The notes under the pieces were generated by a model. That model was given only the letters and a program-made list of their open reading frames with translations. It was not told the origin of the DNA and did no database searches. The translations under genes and the position numbers were made by a program. Positions 32,461 to 42,472 of a stretch of DNA of 64,000 nucleotides are shown here, piece by piece. The stretch covers positions 62,001 through 126,000 of the forward strand of contig MSJI02000954.1 of NCBI GenBank assembly GCA_001931905.2, in the 5' to 3' direction. The stretch comes from Cladosporium sp. IMV 00045. Lineage: Eukaryota > Ascomycota > Dothideomycetes > Cladosporiales > Cladosporiaceae. Positions within the stretch are counted from its first letter, which is position 1; each line of letters begins with the position of its first letter.

Positions 32461-34430
32461 GGAGGGAGTGGCCTTGGGAAGAAGCAATGATGGAGGGGAG
32501 AGGTTTGGTGTGAGAGATGAGAGGTCGTTCTCTTGTCTTGAGGGTGTTTTGGAGAGTTGTGGTGGGGCGTGCATCACTTTCAGCATGTTGTTGCCACAGC
32601 AGTCTCTCGGGTTCAATTCTAATGCATGAAGAGGGTTTCGCACTCACTTCGAACGCGATTGCCATGTGCTCGAGTGTGCTTGTGCCCAGGCATGTTTGTA
32701 TTACTACCCTTCTACTGACCTACGGAAGCCCCATCCTCCTTGAGCCATAGACTGGCTTTCATAAGCACCAGCCCACTAAGCCAGAGTGGCCCTGGATTCT
32801 CGATCGCTAACATCGCGCCTGCCGCTGGGGTGTTTTGTACTGCTAGCGAAAGGAAACTGAATGCACACATCCATGCTCTCCAGGGACATGTGGGCACCCG
32901 GGTACGTTGCAACCCGACGTACACTTCCTTGACCTTATTGGCTTCCAGATTATGCCACGCGCCTGGCTCGAACCCCGCACATCTCACTCACCTTTGGGGA
33001 TCCTCAGGCTGTCCGAGAAAGTGTACTAAACTGGTCTCGCGATGGCTGAACAGTCGTTTGGGGTGCTCGTCGCTTTATCCCGATGCGAACCTCAATCAGG
33101 TCTGCGAGGTGGCGCCATGGGCAGATCTTCCGATACCCTCAGCTCAGCTGAGTTCGATTGACAACCAGTGATCACCCAACGACACGTGCTTGAATATCGG
33201 CGATTTTGCCGCCACGGGACCACAAGCTCGGGACTACGGTGCAGGGAGACGATTACGGTCTCCTGCGTGGTTGCGTTGCGGGTAGACGGCAAAGGCTTGC
33301 TGCATGGCGTAGCATTGCAGACTTGAAGGATCCGAGGACAGTAGTACTGCTGTATCTGAGGCTCCAGTGCAAGAGTGGAGATTTCTCAGACAGACAGGAA
33401 CGAAAGACGGATCAATCACAGTCTTGCCCGCCTTTTGCGGACGAAAGCTTTCTGGGGAAGCTCGCGTGAGGCACCTCGTGAGTTGTGAGCTGTGGAAGGG
33501 CGTCGGCGTGTGTCTTTGCTCCTGCTGGCCTGAGCCAAGGGCTGAATCCATCGAGTCCGTCTTTGTACAATTGTAAGGCACACGTCGTGGCTTGTGCTAC
33601 TGACTCGTTCCCGAATCTGTTTTTGCGTTCGCATGTGTGTATGGCATGAGAAAAGGCAGAGTTGGAGGCTTCGTCGATCACCAGCTCCAAGCTTCGACTA
33701 GCCGAAAAGTAAGCAAAAGCCACGCTATCAGCCTTGACTTGCCGTGATCCGGGATGCTTAAGGTGGATGTCGTCGGAAGCGTTCATTTCGAGGTTATTCG
33801 ACCAGGCGGTAGTGGCAAGAAGGTAAGTCGGCTCTGAAGGCGAGCGAATACGAGCAATCCTGACCGGATCCAGGTACGACGGCCATGTTGCATACTCCAC
33901 TATTCCCCATGGGCGGTCGCTTGTAGAATGTGGAGGGTGCCGACGCCGCTGACGAGGGCAACAAGGTGAGAGTTAAGGATGAGGGTGTCCTTGCATTCCT
34001 CCGTGTGGTCGAGTGCTCGGATTGGCTGGCGCAAGGCATAATTGCGTTGTCGCTGCTGAATGGCTTCCCGAGCAGCGTGGGCGGCTGGTGGCATGTGCCC
34101 GATGTTGGTACCTCACTTGTATGTACCTCTCCACATACAAGTATACCTTTATTCACTGTAGCAGGCATTGATCGGCTTTGCTGAAACGGCGTCACGAGAA
34201 GAAGAGACGAGAGAGGTTCGGCAACCGCCGCCGCGTGACCGCTTCCTCCACCACCAGTGAAGCGAATGCCTGACGAGCAATAATAAAAACACCTCCCACG
34301 GCTTTCTCTCTCACCACACTACAACCCCGCCTTCCACGCACCTTTTGTTCCTCCCCTCTGATCACGACCTCGAGTCACCCTCACGACCTACGCTGGGTCC
34401 CACCAACACTGTCAACATACATTGCCCATC
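32461..34430. other. Arm A block between ATG16 and transporter
   Basis: Nearly 2 kb with no clearly supported gene, conserved in arm B. A minus-strand frame at 33412-33900 (163 codons) aligns with arm B for about 480 bases without an indel; the arm-B copy has a stop. The proximal 230 bases before 34431 form the transporter promoter, including TAATAAAAAC at 34281-34290 and a CCCCGC word at 34325-34330 that fits a CreA-type site. These promoter motifs are conserved in arm B. Confidence 0.45.
33412..33900 (-). other. Conserved open frame of uncertain coding status
   Basis: A 163-codon minus-strand frame with no recognised domain. The arm-B counterpart (61392-61853) aligns without indels over most of its length but has TGA where arm A has CGA (near 61569), and the region upstream carries indels. 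Differences are spread over all codon positions rather than concentrated at third positions, which argues against strong protein-level selection. It could be a decaying gene fragment or non-coding DNA. Confidence 0.25.
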
Positions 34431-36282
34431 ATGGTAAAGCAGTTCGGCAACGTCTATCTCATCGCCGCCATCTCCATCATCGGTGGCGGCCTCTTCGGTT
34501 TCGATATCAGCTCCATGAGCGCCATGTGAGTTGCGCAACCAACCTCATTCCCTCCGAACAATCTCACTAACATGCGCGCAGTATCGCTACTGACGCCTAC
34601 CGCTGCTACGATGGCTTCAACCAAGGTCCGGGCGACTGCAAGGGTCCGCGCTCTGATGTCCAGGGAGGTATCGTTGCCTCCATGGCTGGTGGCTCCTGGC
34701 TCGCCTCGCTCTGCTCTGGTTTCATCTCCGATTATGCTGGGCGCAAAACTGCAATCATGTAAGTCAGAATCCTTTCGAGCCAAACTTCCCCTCGACTACT
34801 CGACTAACAACACAATAGGATCGGCGCTGTCATCTGGGTCATCGGCTCTATCATCACGGCCGCCTCGCAGAACATCGCCATGCTCATCGTCGGTCGCATC
34901 ATCAACGGTTTCTGCGTCGGTATCTGCTCCGCTCAAGTCCCCGTCTACATCTCTGAGATCGCACCGCCGTCCAAGCGTGGCCGCCTCGTCGGCGCCCAGC
35001 AGTGGGCTATCACCTGGGGCATCATGATCATGTTCTACATCTGCTACGGCTGTTCATTCATCAACGGTACTGGCGCCTTCCGCATCCCATGGGCTGTTCA
35101 GATGGTCCCTGCCATCATCCTTTTCTTCGGCATGATGTTCCTGCCGGAGTCGCCCCGCTGGCTCGCCACCAAAGATCGCTGGGACGAGTGCGAACGCGTC
35201 CTGGTCCTCACCCACGGCAAGGGAGACCCTAACAGCCCATGGGTCGCTCGCGAGTTCCAGGAAATCAAGCATTGGCTTGAGATCGAGCGCCAAGCCAAGG
35301 GTGTCAGCTACTTCGAGCTCTTCACACCGCGCTACATCAACCGCACGCATATCGGTCTTTTCACACAGATCTGGTCGCAGCTCACCGGAATGAACGTCAT
35401 GATGTATTATATTACATATGTGTTCTCGATGGCAGGCCTCACAGGCAACACTCTTCTGGTCTCATCGTCCATCCAGTACGTCATCAACGTGGTTATGACT
35501 GTACCTGCTTTGATCTGGGTTGATCGCATCGGCCGTCGCCCGACGCTGCTCGTCGGCTCTACGCTCATGATGACCTGGCTCTTTGCGAACGCTGGTATCC
35601 TCGCCGTCTACGGTGAGGACCCGGGTCCTGATGGTGTCGATGGTATTAAAGAGGCCTCCGTCCGCGTTCGTGGTGCAGCCTCGAAGGCAGTCATCGCGTG
35701 TTCCTACCTTTTCGTTGCATCCTATGCGCCAACCTGGGGTCCTGGTATGTTTGCAACTACCCTTCCCAATTTCATAGCATCGCTAATCCTGCCATAGTCT
35801 CGTGGATCTACCCTCCAGAGCTCTATCCAAACCACCTCCGTGGCAAAGCAGTGGCGCTCAGCACCTCCGGAAATTGGGCATTCAAGTAAGCACATCGATC
35901 GCCTCTTGATCCTAAACACACAGAAAACTAACAATCCACCAGCTTCGCCCTCGGCTACTTCGTCCCGCCAGCTTTCGTCAACATCACCTGGAAGACATAC
36001 ATCATCTTCGGTGTCTTCTGCGCAGCTATGACGATCCATGTCTTCTTCCTCTTCCCTGAGACGGCCGGAAAGCCGCTCGAGGAAGTCAACGACATGTTCG
36101 AAGACCCGCACGGCCCGCGCTACATCGGAACGCCGGCGTGGAAGACCAAGAACTTCACCTCGCAGACCGCTCGCCTCGAGGCTAACAAGGACCTGCCGCC
36201 GGAGAAGCGCGTTAGTGACGAGTTCTCTCCCGAGCGTCATGAGTCCGTTGCTGCTTCGGAGCCGAAGCGCGAGAGCGTCTAG
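34431..36282 (+). CDS. MFS hexose/sugar transporter (arm A copy)
   Basis: Five exons (34431-34525, 34582-34758, 34819-35744, 35798-35885, 35943-36282) give 541 residues with 12 predicted helices. Sugar-porter signatures are present: GGGLFGFDISSMSAM in helix 1, the SDYAGRK loop, VGRIINGFCVGICSAQVPVY, PESPRWLATKDRWDE, QLTGMNVMMYYITYVF, DRIGRRPTLL and PETAGKPLEEV. It resembles fungal high-affinity monosaccharide transporters that import hexoses by proton symport across the plasma membrane. Exact substrate is not predictable. The tail ends in SEPKRESV. The promoter contains a CCCCGC word fitting carbon catabolite control, which is conjecture. The arm-B copy has identical exon and intron lengths. 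Confidence 0.93.
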
Positions 36283-37667
36283 GCGAGACAGGAATCTGTT
36301 TTCCTGAGGATGAACCGAAGAATTGTGTGGCACCAGACCACAAAACGACTGCAACGTTAAGGAATGGGTAAAACTGAGAGATTGGGTACAAGGTCAGGTT
36401 CGGTTTCAGTCCGAGCGTTTGACGAACAGACGAAGTTTTGGCGTTTCTGTAGAAAAGATAACAAATCAATAATGAACAGAACGATTCCAATGCGAGCTTT
36501 CCATGTCTATCTCGATTCACAAAAACGCATCGTGAAGCAGCGAACTCCATAGCTTCTATTATCTATCCGACCAGATTGAACTTCAATGCGTCCATCAGTC
36601 GAAAGCTCAATCTATCAATCCGTATTCTACCAATGGCGTGGCTTTTGGAACTGTTGAAAAGATCAGCCAACCAACCTGTCGACCCATCCTTCGATCCATG
36701 AATCCATCAGTTCTGCATCTCAGCAATCACCAATCCATGAATCCAAAGACCAAATTAAACATTCTACCAATGGCACGGAACCGGAATGTTATCATCGATC
36801 AGTATATTTGTCTGCTTGACCATCACTTCACTAATCCACCACCCTATCCACGCGTCCATCAAACTATTCATTGAGCGATCCATCGATATACCAATCAACA
36901 AGCCACCAACACACCTCATCCCATCGATTTCCCATCTTTCTCCCTCCGCCATCCCTTTCCATCCAACCCACCAAGTAACAAATAAGTGCCGCAGCATCAA
37001 CACCAACATCGATCGAGTAATCGGTGATGAGCGCCGCCAGCGCCAATCTTAATATCATTCCACAAACCTCTGAGCAAAGAAACATCGACCAACCGCTGGA
37101 CGAAACACTCCAACCCATTCTTTCAACAAGAAGAATCAAGTTCCCCATAAAAGCTCGACCTCTTCCGCTCACTCACTCGCGAATGAGGAAGGCGCGATGC
37201 CCTCACTTGGGAAGGAGCGCCTATGGAAGTGAACTGTAGCGGGATGACCCTTCTTAGCGGCGGGAGTGCCGGGGCCAATCACAGCGCGGGATCTGGATGG
37301 CTGGTCGGTCGCCATATTTTCAGAGTGGCCAAAGAAGTACATGTACACATGCATTGAGACGCGGCGCTGACGAGTGCTCGCCGATCAAAAGGACTTGGTG
37401 CCCGGGCGCAGAGCGAGAAGGAGGATCGTGAGAGAGCGAGATTAATGAAAGGAACCAACCTACATGTACAAGACATGGAAGAAAGGGAAACGATTGAAGT
37501 GAAAACAGAAATATCATATGACAACGCAATGGTGTAAATAGGACCAACACCTAAATAGGAAAAGTTCGACCAAGAGGACAGGACAGAGGACAGAACAACA
37601 CACCGTGCCCATACCCATGCCCATGCGATCCCCCTAAGATCGCATTTTAGAGAATCATCCAACACCT
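36283..37667. other. 3' flank of transporter A with ATCC/ATCA-rich repeats
   Basis: Contains the transporter 3' UTR, then 36570-36960, a degenerate simple-sequence tract in which CCATGAATCC, CAATCCATGAATCC and ATCGATC words recur. The inner edge of the duplication lies near 37290; 37290-37667 is unique. No gene is supported. Confidence 0.45.
36570..36960. repeat. Degenerate ATCCA/ATCAATC-rich simple repeat
   Basis: Words such as AATCCATGAATCC, ATCCATCA and ATCGATC recur irregularly. The corresponding arm-B tract is at about 58350-58720, with differing spacing. Confidence 0.5.
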
Positions 37668-39425
37668 CTACCCAATCTTACTAACCTTGCAACTCCACCC
37701 ACTCGTCGCCTGACTGAGCAACGGCAAACTCGCACCAAGACACCAGCCCAGCTCATTCCCCTTGATCTTCTTCGCAATCCTCACCTCCCTATCAATCGGC
37801 ATCTCATAGCCCGTGTGCAGCAAGGCAAGCATGAAATTCAAATCCAGACAAGTATCCGGGCGATCGTTAAGCTCCTCCAGCGCGCCGGGGACACTCGCAA
37901 AAACGTCCCAGGCCTTGCCGCCGGCGCAGACGCGAGAGGTGAGATCGTGCAACTCCCGCAGCGTGAAAGACTCCGGCATGCCGAGGGGCTGCGTGCGGTC
38001 GTAGAAGTAGGAGAAGAGGTAGACGTCTTCGCGGGCGAAGGTTTTCTCCAGACTGGGCTGGTGCACGCCGTTGAAAGCGCAGGGGGCGAGGGCGCAGGTG
38101 CTGTCTTTCTTGAGCGTCTTCTCGGCCAGAGCGCGGCAGGTGGCCGCTGTGGCGGTCGTGTCGGCGGCGGGGCCGGTCATGTTGACGCTGACTTGCTTGC
38201 CGAGAGGGTGGTTTTCGCTGAGCGCCACGTCGACTTGCTTGCTGCTGCCGGGGGCCAGGCAGGGGTTGGAGATGGGCTTGGAGAGCCAGGATTTGCTGGT
38301 CGCGGGGCTGTTCTCGTACATGCCTTCGACGACGACGCGGTGCAGGTTGTTGCGCGCTTCCATCAGGCCGTAGCCTAGGTAGGAGTGCTGGTAGAGGGTG
38401 AAGTCGCGGCCGCCGAAGGAGAGAGAATACTTGTGGTCGCCCTCGGCCATTTGCTCGGGGAGGCCGCCGTCTTTGGCTTCGGGGAAGGTGGGCTGGAAGA
38501 CGATCTGCGTGCTGCCGCCGCCGAGGTCGAACACGGCTGCGGTGGGAGTCTTGTCCGGTCCGCCGATCTTGCCCAGCAGGTAGTTTGTGGTGATCCAAGC
38601 GTAGACGCCTTCGTCCTTGCCGTCCATGACTTCCACGCCGCCGTGCTCGTCGCTGACGAGCGGGAAAGGGTACTCAGTCTCGAGTCTCTGTCTGACAGCC
38701 TTGAGAATGGCATCGCTCATCTCGGGACCCAGCTTCCTCAAACCAGCGGTAGCTTTGACGGCAATCGGGGTGCAGCCCTTAAGCTTGTCTGGCACGTTCT
38801 CCATCGCAACATCCAAAAGCATATCCAAGCTCTTCGCAGCGCCCTCAGCGTCGGAACCATAGCTGCTCAAACCACTACCCCCCTCCCTCTTCTCCGTCAT
38901 CTTGAAATCCTCATTCTCCAACTCCGGCGTCGGGCCACAGTTATTGAAACGGTAAACGTGAATCCTGCTCCCCGTGCTACCCGCATCAATCATGAGAGCA
39001 TACTGAATAAGCGGCTTGTTCTTATCGTAGCTGCGCGTGCACTTCGCGGTGCCCGTGCTAGAATCGCTAGCGACATCACCACCGGGAAACTTGCCGGCAG
39101 TCGAAGGGGGGAGGTACCCTACATCGCCGCCGCTGCTGCTGCTTCCAGGGAAGATGTAGAACAGTACCAGAAGGACGAAGGCAACCACGCCCGCCGTCTT
39201 CAGGTACCGCGAGCGCTGGCCCTGATTCATCCACGCGTTCCTGATCTTCTCGCTCATGGATTCCGGCGGGAGCTTCTTGTCCTTGAAAGAGCTGTTATGC
39301 GAGCTGGGATGCTCGCGCTTCGGCAAGACAGCGGCGCTGCTGCTGCGACGGCGCGGCGAGGATGTCGGGACGAAAGACGACCAGGAGGATGGGCGGTGTT
39401 GGTGGTGGTCTGGCCCGCTGGACAT
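37668..39425 (-). CDS. gda1: Golgi guanosine diphosphatase Gda1
   Basis: The frame is open to 39662, but the likely start is the ATG at 39425 (MSSGPDHHQHRPSSW), giving 585 residues in one exon. It is a type II membrane protein: cytosolic tail, one helix (YLKTAGVVAFVLLVLFYIFP), then a lumenal GDA1/CD39 domain. Apyrase conserved regions are clear: ACR1 IDAGSTGSRIHVYRF, ACR2 KATAGLR, ACR3 DEGVYAWITTNYLLG, ACR4 VFDLGGGSTQIVF. Gda1 hydrolyses GDP to GMP in the Golgi lumen; GMP is exchanged for GDP-mannose, sustaining mannosylation. Paired Cys residues in the C-terminal half fit a lumenal fold. Confidence 0.95.
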   Translation of the reverse strand: MSSGPDHHQHRPSSWSSFVPTSSPRRRSSSAAVLPKREHPSSHNSSFKDKKLPPESMSEKIRNAWMNQGQRSRYLKTAGVVAFVLLVLFYIFPGSSSSGGDVGYLPPSTAGKFPGGDVASDSSTGTAKCTRSYDKNKPLIQYALMIDAGSTGSRIHVYRFNNCGPTPELENEDFKMTEKREGGSGLSSYGSDAEGAAKSLDMLLDVAMENVPDKLKGCTPIAVKATAGLRKLGPEMSDAILKAVRQRLETEYPFPLVSDEHGGVEVMDGKDEGVYAWITTNYLLGKIGGPDKTPTAAVFDLGGGSTQIVFQPTFPEAKDGGLPEQMAEGDHKYSLSFGGRDFTLYQHSYLGYGLMEARNNLHRVVVEGMYENSPATSKSWLSKPISNPCLAPGSSKQVDVALSENHPLGKQVSVNMTGPAADTTATAATCRALAEKTLKKDSTCALAPCAFNGVHQPSLEKTFAREDVYLFSYFYDRTQPLGMPESFTLRELHDLTSRVCAGGKAWDVFASVPGALEELNDRPDTCLDLNFMLALLHTGYEMPIDREVRIAKKIKGNELGWCLGASLPLLSQATSGWSCKVSKIG

Positions 39426-40429
39426 ATAACCCGCGAGCGCTTTCCTCGTGAGGCTGGGCTGGGGAAAGGCGAGGAGTCGTTTGTTTTGGTTAGAAAAGGT
39501 GATGAAGCAGGGAAGAGGAAACGACAGGTTTGTTGTAAGAGAGGATAAGAGAAAATGTGAAAGGCGAATGTTTTGGTGGTGTTGGGGAAAGTTAGGTAAA
39601 GAAAGGCGAAATAATTCGGGGAATGGGGGTACGTAGACGTTCCAAGTCAACTTTATTATCACAGGACGAGCGAGGGACGACTGGGCGAGAGGCGTCTTTC
39701 CCCATCAATCTCAGCCCTTTCCCGCGTCAGCCCCTGGACCCTGGGAAACGTAAAAAGACATGCATCGAGACAGTGTATACTCCCCTTTCGAAGGTATTCG
39801 TGAAATAACGTACCTATAGGACTGATGACATGACAGCAAGATGCTCATTTTATACCAAATAGTCTGTAACAGAGAAGAAGAGATGGTTCAATAAAAAGGT
39901 AATAATAGATAATAATGATAACCGTCTAGAACAAGCTGCCACGCTGCCTACCGCTATTATCAAGAAGAAGAAGAAGAAGATAGAGAAACAATAATAGTAT
40001 TCGAAGAAGATAGAGAAACAATAATAGTATTCGAAGAAGAACAAGAAAACAAAAAAAAAAGAAAACAAGAAAAAACACCTCCCACGCCATGCTGCTGTTC
40101 AGACGCAGAAGAAGCAAAGAAAACAAGAAAACACCGAATGCACCGAATTCCTCCTTCCTTCCCACTCAATACTGCATGATTACTTCGTCCATGGCCCGTG
40201 TCGTCGATCGCATGCTGCCCCTGCCCTGCGGGAAGGTGCGATGAGGCGCGCGGGTCAAAAAACCATGTTTTCTTCATATTACAATTGATTCCCCCTTCGT
40301 GCCCTTCCCTTTCCTGCCCATGAGTAAAAAAAGGAATACAACGCCATGCCGGAACGGAATTGTTCTCTTCTAATATGTCTTGGCTTTCCTCATTCACTAT
40401 GTTCTCAAGACCAGCTGCGCACACTCCCC
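39426..40429. other. Intergenic with low-complexity repeats
   Basis: Between gda1 and lcb2. 39960-40070 is A/G-rich and contains a direct repeat of about 32 bases (listed separately). No gene is supported. Confidence 0.45.
39968..40042. repeat. Purine-rich direct repeat (two ~32-bp copies)
   Basis: The unit GAAGAAGATAGAGAAACAAT followed by AATAGTATTC occurs twice in tandem, flanked by GAA runs. Confidence 0.85.
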
Positions 40430-42472
40430 TTAGAAAAGCGGCTGCTTGACATCCTGCACGCCCCTCTTGATGACATCCTCCAGCTTCCACCTCGGCGGCA
40501 CGACAGGTGGCTTATCACCCGACTCGAGACAAGAGCGGACAGCCATCTCCTTCTCGTTAGTCAGACCATCATGCAGCGCTTCCTGCCCACCGGCGATACC
40601 CGAGCTGAATTTCAACTGCAGCACATCGCCCGCCTGATCGACAGCGGCGAGCAAGCGGTCGAGGTCATCTTTGGTGTGCGCGGCGGAGACGCAGAAACGC
40701 GCACGCGAGGAAATAAGGGGCGTGGCAGGGTATCCGACGACGACGACCGCGATCTTGCGCTTAAGCATTTCGTGGGAGAAGGCGGGGATTTTGGCCGGGT
40801 GGTAGAGGAGGAGCGGGATGATGGGCGAGTCGTCGTGGCCGTAGATGATGAAGCCGAGGCGCTTCAAGCCCAGGCGGAGGTAGCGGCTGTTGAAGGCCAG
40901 GCGTTGCAGGCGCTCTTCGCCCTGGCCGGGCACGAGGTCGCCGGCGATGATGCGTAGGGAGGAGGAGATTTGCGCGAGGACGGCGGGCGCGGGCGATTCG
41001 CCGTAGATGGTGCCGGCGTTTATGACGCGGATTTTGTCGATGATCGCTTTACTGCTGGCGATGTAGCCTCCGTTGGCGCCGAAGGACTTGGTGAAGGTTC
41101 CCATGAGAATGTCGATGTCCTTGGTGTCGATGCCGAAATAGTCGCAGACACCGCGTCCCTTGGGTCCAAGAGCGCCGATGCTGTGTGCCTCGTCGACGTA
41201 GAGACCGAACTTGTACTTCTTCTTCAGAGCGATCAATCCGGGTAGGTTGCAGAGAGTGCCCTCCATGCTGTAAAGACCCTCGACGGCCACCAGGATTTTC
41301 CTCCAAGGGCGGTGAGTACGCGGCTGACCTTGGCTGATGCGTTCGCGGAGGAGACGCTCGAGATCGCTCATGTCGTTGTGCTTGAACATATCAATGACGG
41401 CGCCGGAAACACGAGCACCAAATCGGATGGAGGAGTGGTTGAGCTGATCGCTGATCATGAGGCAGCCCTTGCCGACCAGAGCCGGGAAGACGGTGGCATT
41501 TGTGACGAAACCCATGCTGTAGATGGTGGCAGCTTCCTTGCCGACGAACTCGGCGACTTGCTTCTCGACATCCACGTGCAGATCGCTGGTGCCAGAGTCC
41601 GCTCGAGGCGAGCAGTATGAGATGCCGTACTTCCTGATGGATGCCTCTGCGGCGTCGGCGCACTCGCCTTCCGACTGCGCGAAGCCGAGATAGTTGTAGG
41701 AGCTCATGTTCAAAGTCTCCGTGGTCGTGCCCGTAAGCTTGAACGACAGGTTGAAGTCATCGCTTTTCCTGTCCAAGAGGGTAATGAAACGGCCTGGCAC
41801 TCCGGTGACCGGGCGCCTGAAGCAGTCGTTGATGCGCAGTTGCAAGCGGCGGATGTAGAAGTTGTCGAAATCGCTGTTCAAAGGTGCGTACCCGTCTTGC
41901 TCTTGTAATTGTTTGTATCGGGCCTGCCTGAAACGCTTTCCGAAGAAATCTCGCACGTGTCCGAAGATGATCAGGATGAGGTATGAGATGTAGGTGGTGA
42001 TCAGGTAATAGTAAGGCGGCTCATCCTCAACGGGCTCGGGGAACTCGTCACCCACGAACCTTGAGGAGTACAGGTGCTGTTTTGAACCCAAAGGGCCGAA
42101 AGCGGCGTGTTGTTTTGCGAGTCTCTTGGCCTCTGTAGGCGTAGGCGGCGAGAAGAGGGTCAAGGGTCTGGTGGAGTCTTCCATCTTGCTCTTCTCGCCG
42201 GTAGCGGTGGTGAGGTTGATTGTAGGTAGGCTCAGCGAAGGCGTCTGAGGTGAAGGCGGACGGAACGAGGGAGGCTGAGGTGCCTCGAGTCGCGAGCCGG
42301 GAGTTTCTACGGGCTTTGCGGGTTTGGGCGCGCCGGTGAAGGGGATGCTGAAGCGTGGTCTGTACTTGAGTTTGGGTTCGCGAGATTCAATGCGGACGGG
42401 CTCCTTCTCGTAGAGCACGTCGGGAGGAGAGGTCGGTGAGGAGGCGAAAGGATTAAGAGTGCGGATCGGCAT
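40430..42472 (-). CDS. lcb2: Serine palmitoyltransferase subunit 2 (Lcb2)
   Basis: A single 680-residue exon starting MPIRTLNPFASSPTSPPDVL. After a Pro-rich N-terminus comes one membrane helix (YYLITTYISYLILIIFGHV). The catalytic domain follows with LNMSSYNYLGFAQSEGECA, the His of YVDEAHSIGALGPKG and the PLP-binding Lys motif GTFTKSFGANGGYIA. These are diagnostic for the LCB2 subunit of the alpha-oxoamine synthase family. With Lcb1 it condenses serine and palmitoyl-CoA at the ER, the first step of sphingolipid synthesis. No LCB1 is in the window. Length is longer than yeast Lcb2 (561) because of the N-terminal extension. Confidence 0.96.
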   Translation of the reverse strand: MPIRTLNPFASSPTSPPDVLYEKEPVRIESREPKLKYRPRFSIPFTGAPKPAKPVETPGSRLEAPQPPSFRPPSPQTPSLSLPTINLTTATGEKSKMEDSTRPLTLFSPPTPTEAKRLAKQHAAFGPLGSKQHLYSSRFVGDEFPEPVEDEPPYYYLITTYISYLILIIFGHVRDFFGKRFRQARYKQLQEQDGYAPLNSDFDNFYIRRLQLRINDCFRRPVTGVPGRFITLLDRKSDDFNLSFKLTGTTTETLNMSSYNYLGFAQSEGECADAAEASIRKYGISYCSPRADSGTSDLHVDVEKQVAEFVGKEAATIYSMGFVTNATVFPALVGKGCLMISDQLNHSSIRFGARVSGAVIDMFKHNDMSDLERLLRERISQGQPRTHRPWRKILVAVEGLYSMEGTLCNLPGLIALKKKYKFGLYVDEAHSIGALGPKGRGVCDYFGIDTKDIDILMGTFTKSFGANGGYIASSKAIIDKIRVINAGTIYGESPAPAVLAQISSSLRIIAGDLVPGQGEERLQRLAFNSRYLRLGLKRLGFIIYGHDDSPIIPLLLYHPAKIPAFSHEMLKRKIAVVVVGYPATPLISSRARFCVSAAHTKDDLDRLLAAVDQAGDVLQLKFSSGIAGGQEALHDGLTNEKEMAVRSCLESGDKPPVVPPRWKLEDVIKRGVQDVKQPLF

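Larger units (their letters stand above)
31250..37290 (+). repeat. Inverted duplication, arm A
   Basis: This segment is repeated in reverse orientation at 57630-64000. Landmarks occur in the same order: GH76 start, ATG16, a long intergenic block, the sugar transporter, and the motif GGCGCGATGCC near the inner edge. Similarity fades just inside 37290. The outer end cannot be seen because arm B reaches the window end. Confidence 0.95.

Noticed and set aside
32960..32990. T-arm-like word (GGTTCGAGCC on the minus strand)
   Set aside because: Flanking bases do not form the 5-bp T stem or an acceptor stem, and the arm-B copy changes the invariant bases.
31250..37290. Arms as transposon terminal repeats
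   Set aside because: The arms contain ordinary host genes with no transposase, reverse transcriptase or target-site duplication visible.
38385..39548. Long plus-strand open frame of 387 codons
   Set aside because: Antisense shadow of gda1 in GC-rich coding DNA; no domain features.
40346..40957. Plus-strand open frame of 203 codons
   Set aside because: Antisense to the lcb2 3' end; low-complexity composition.
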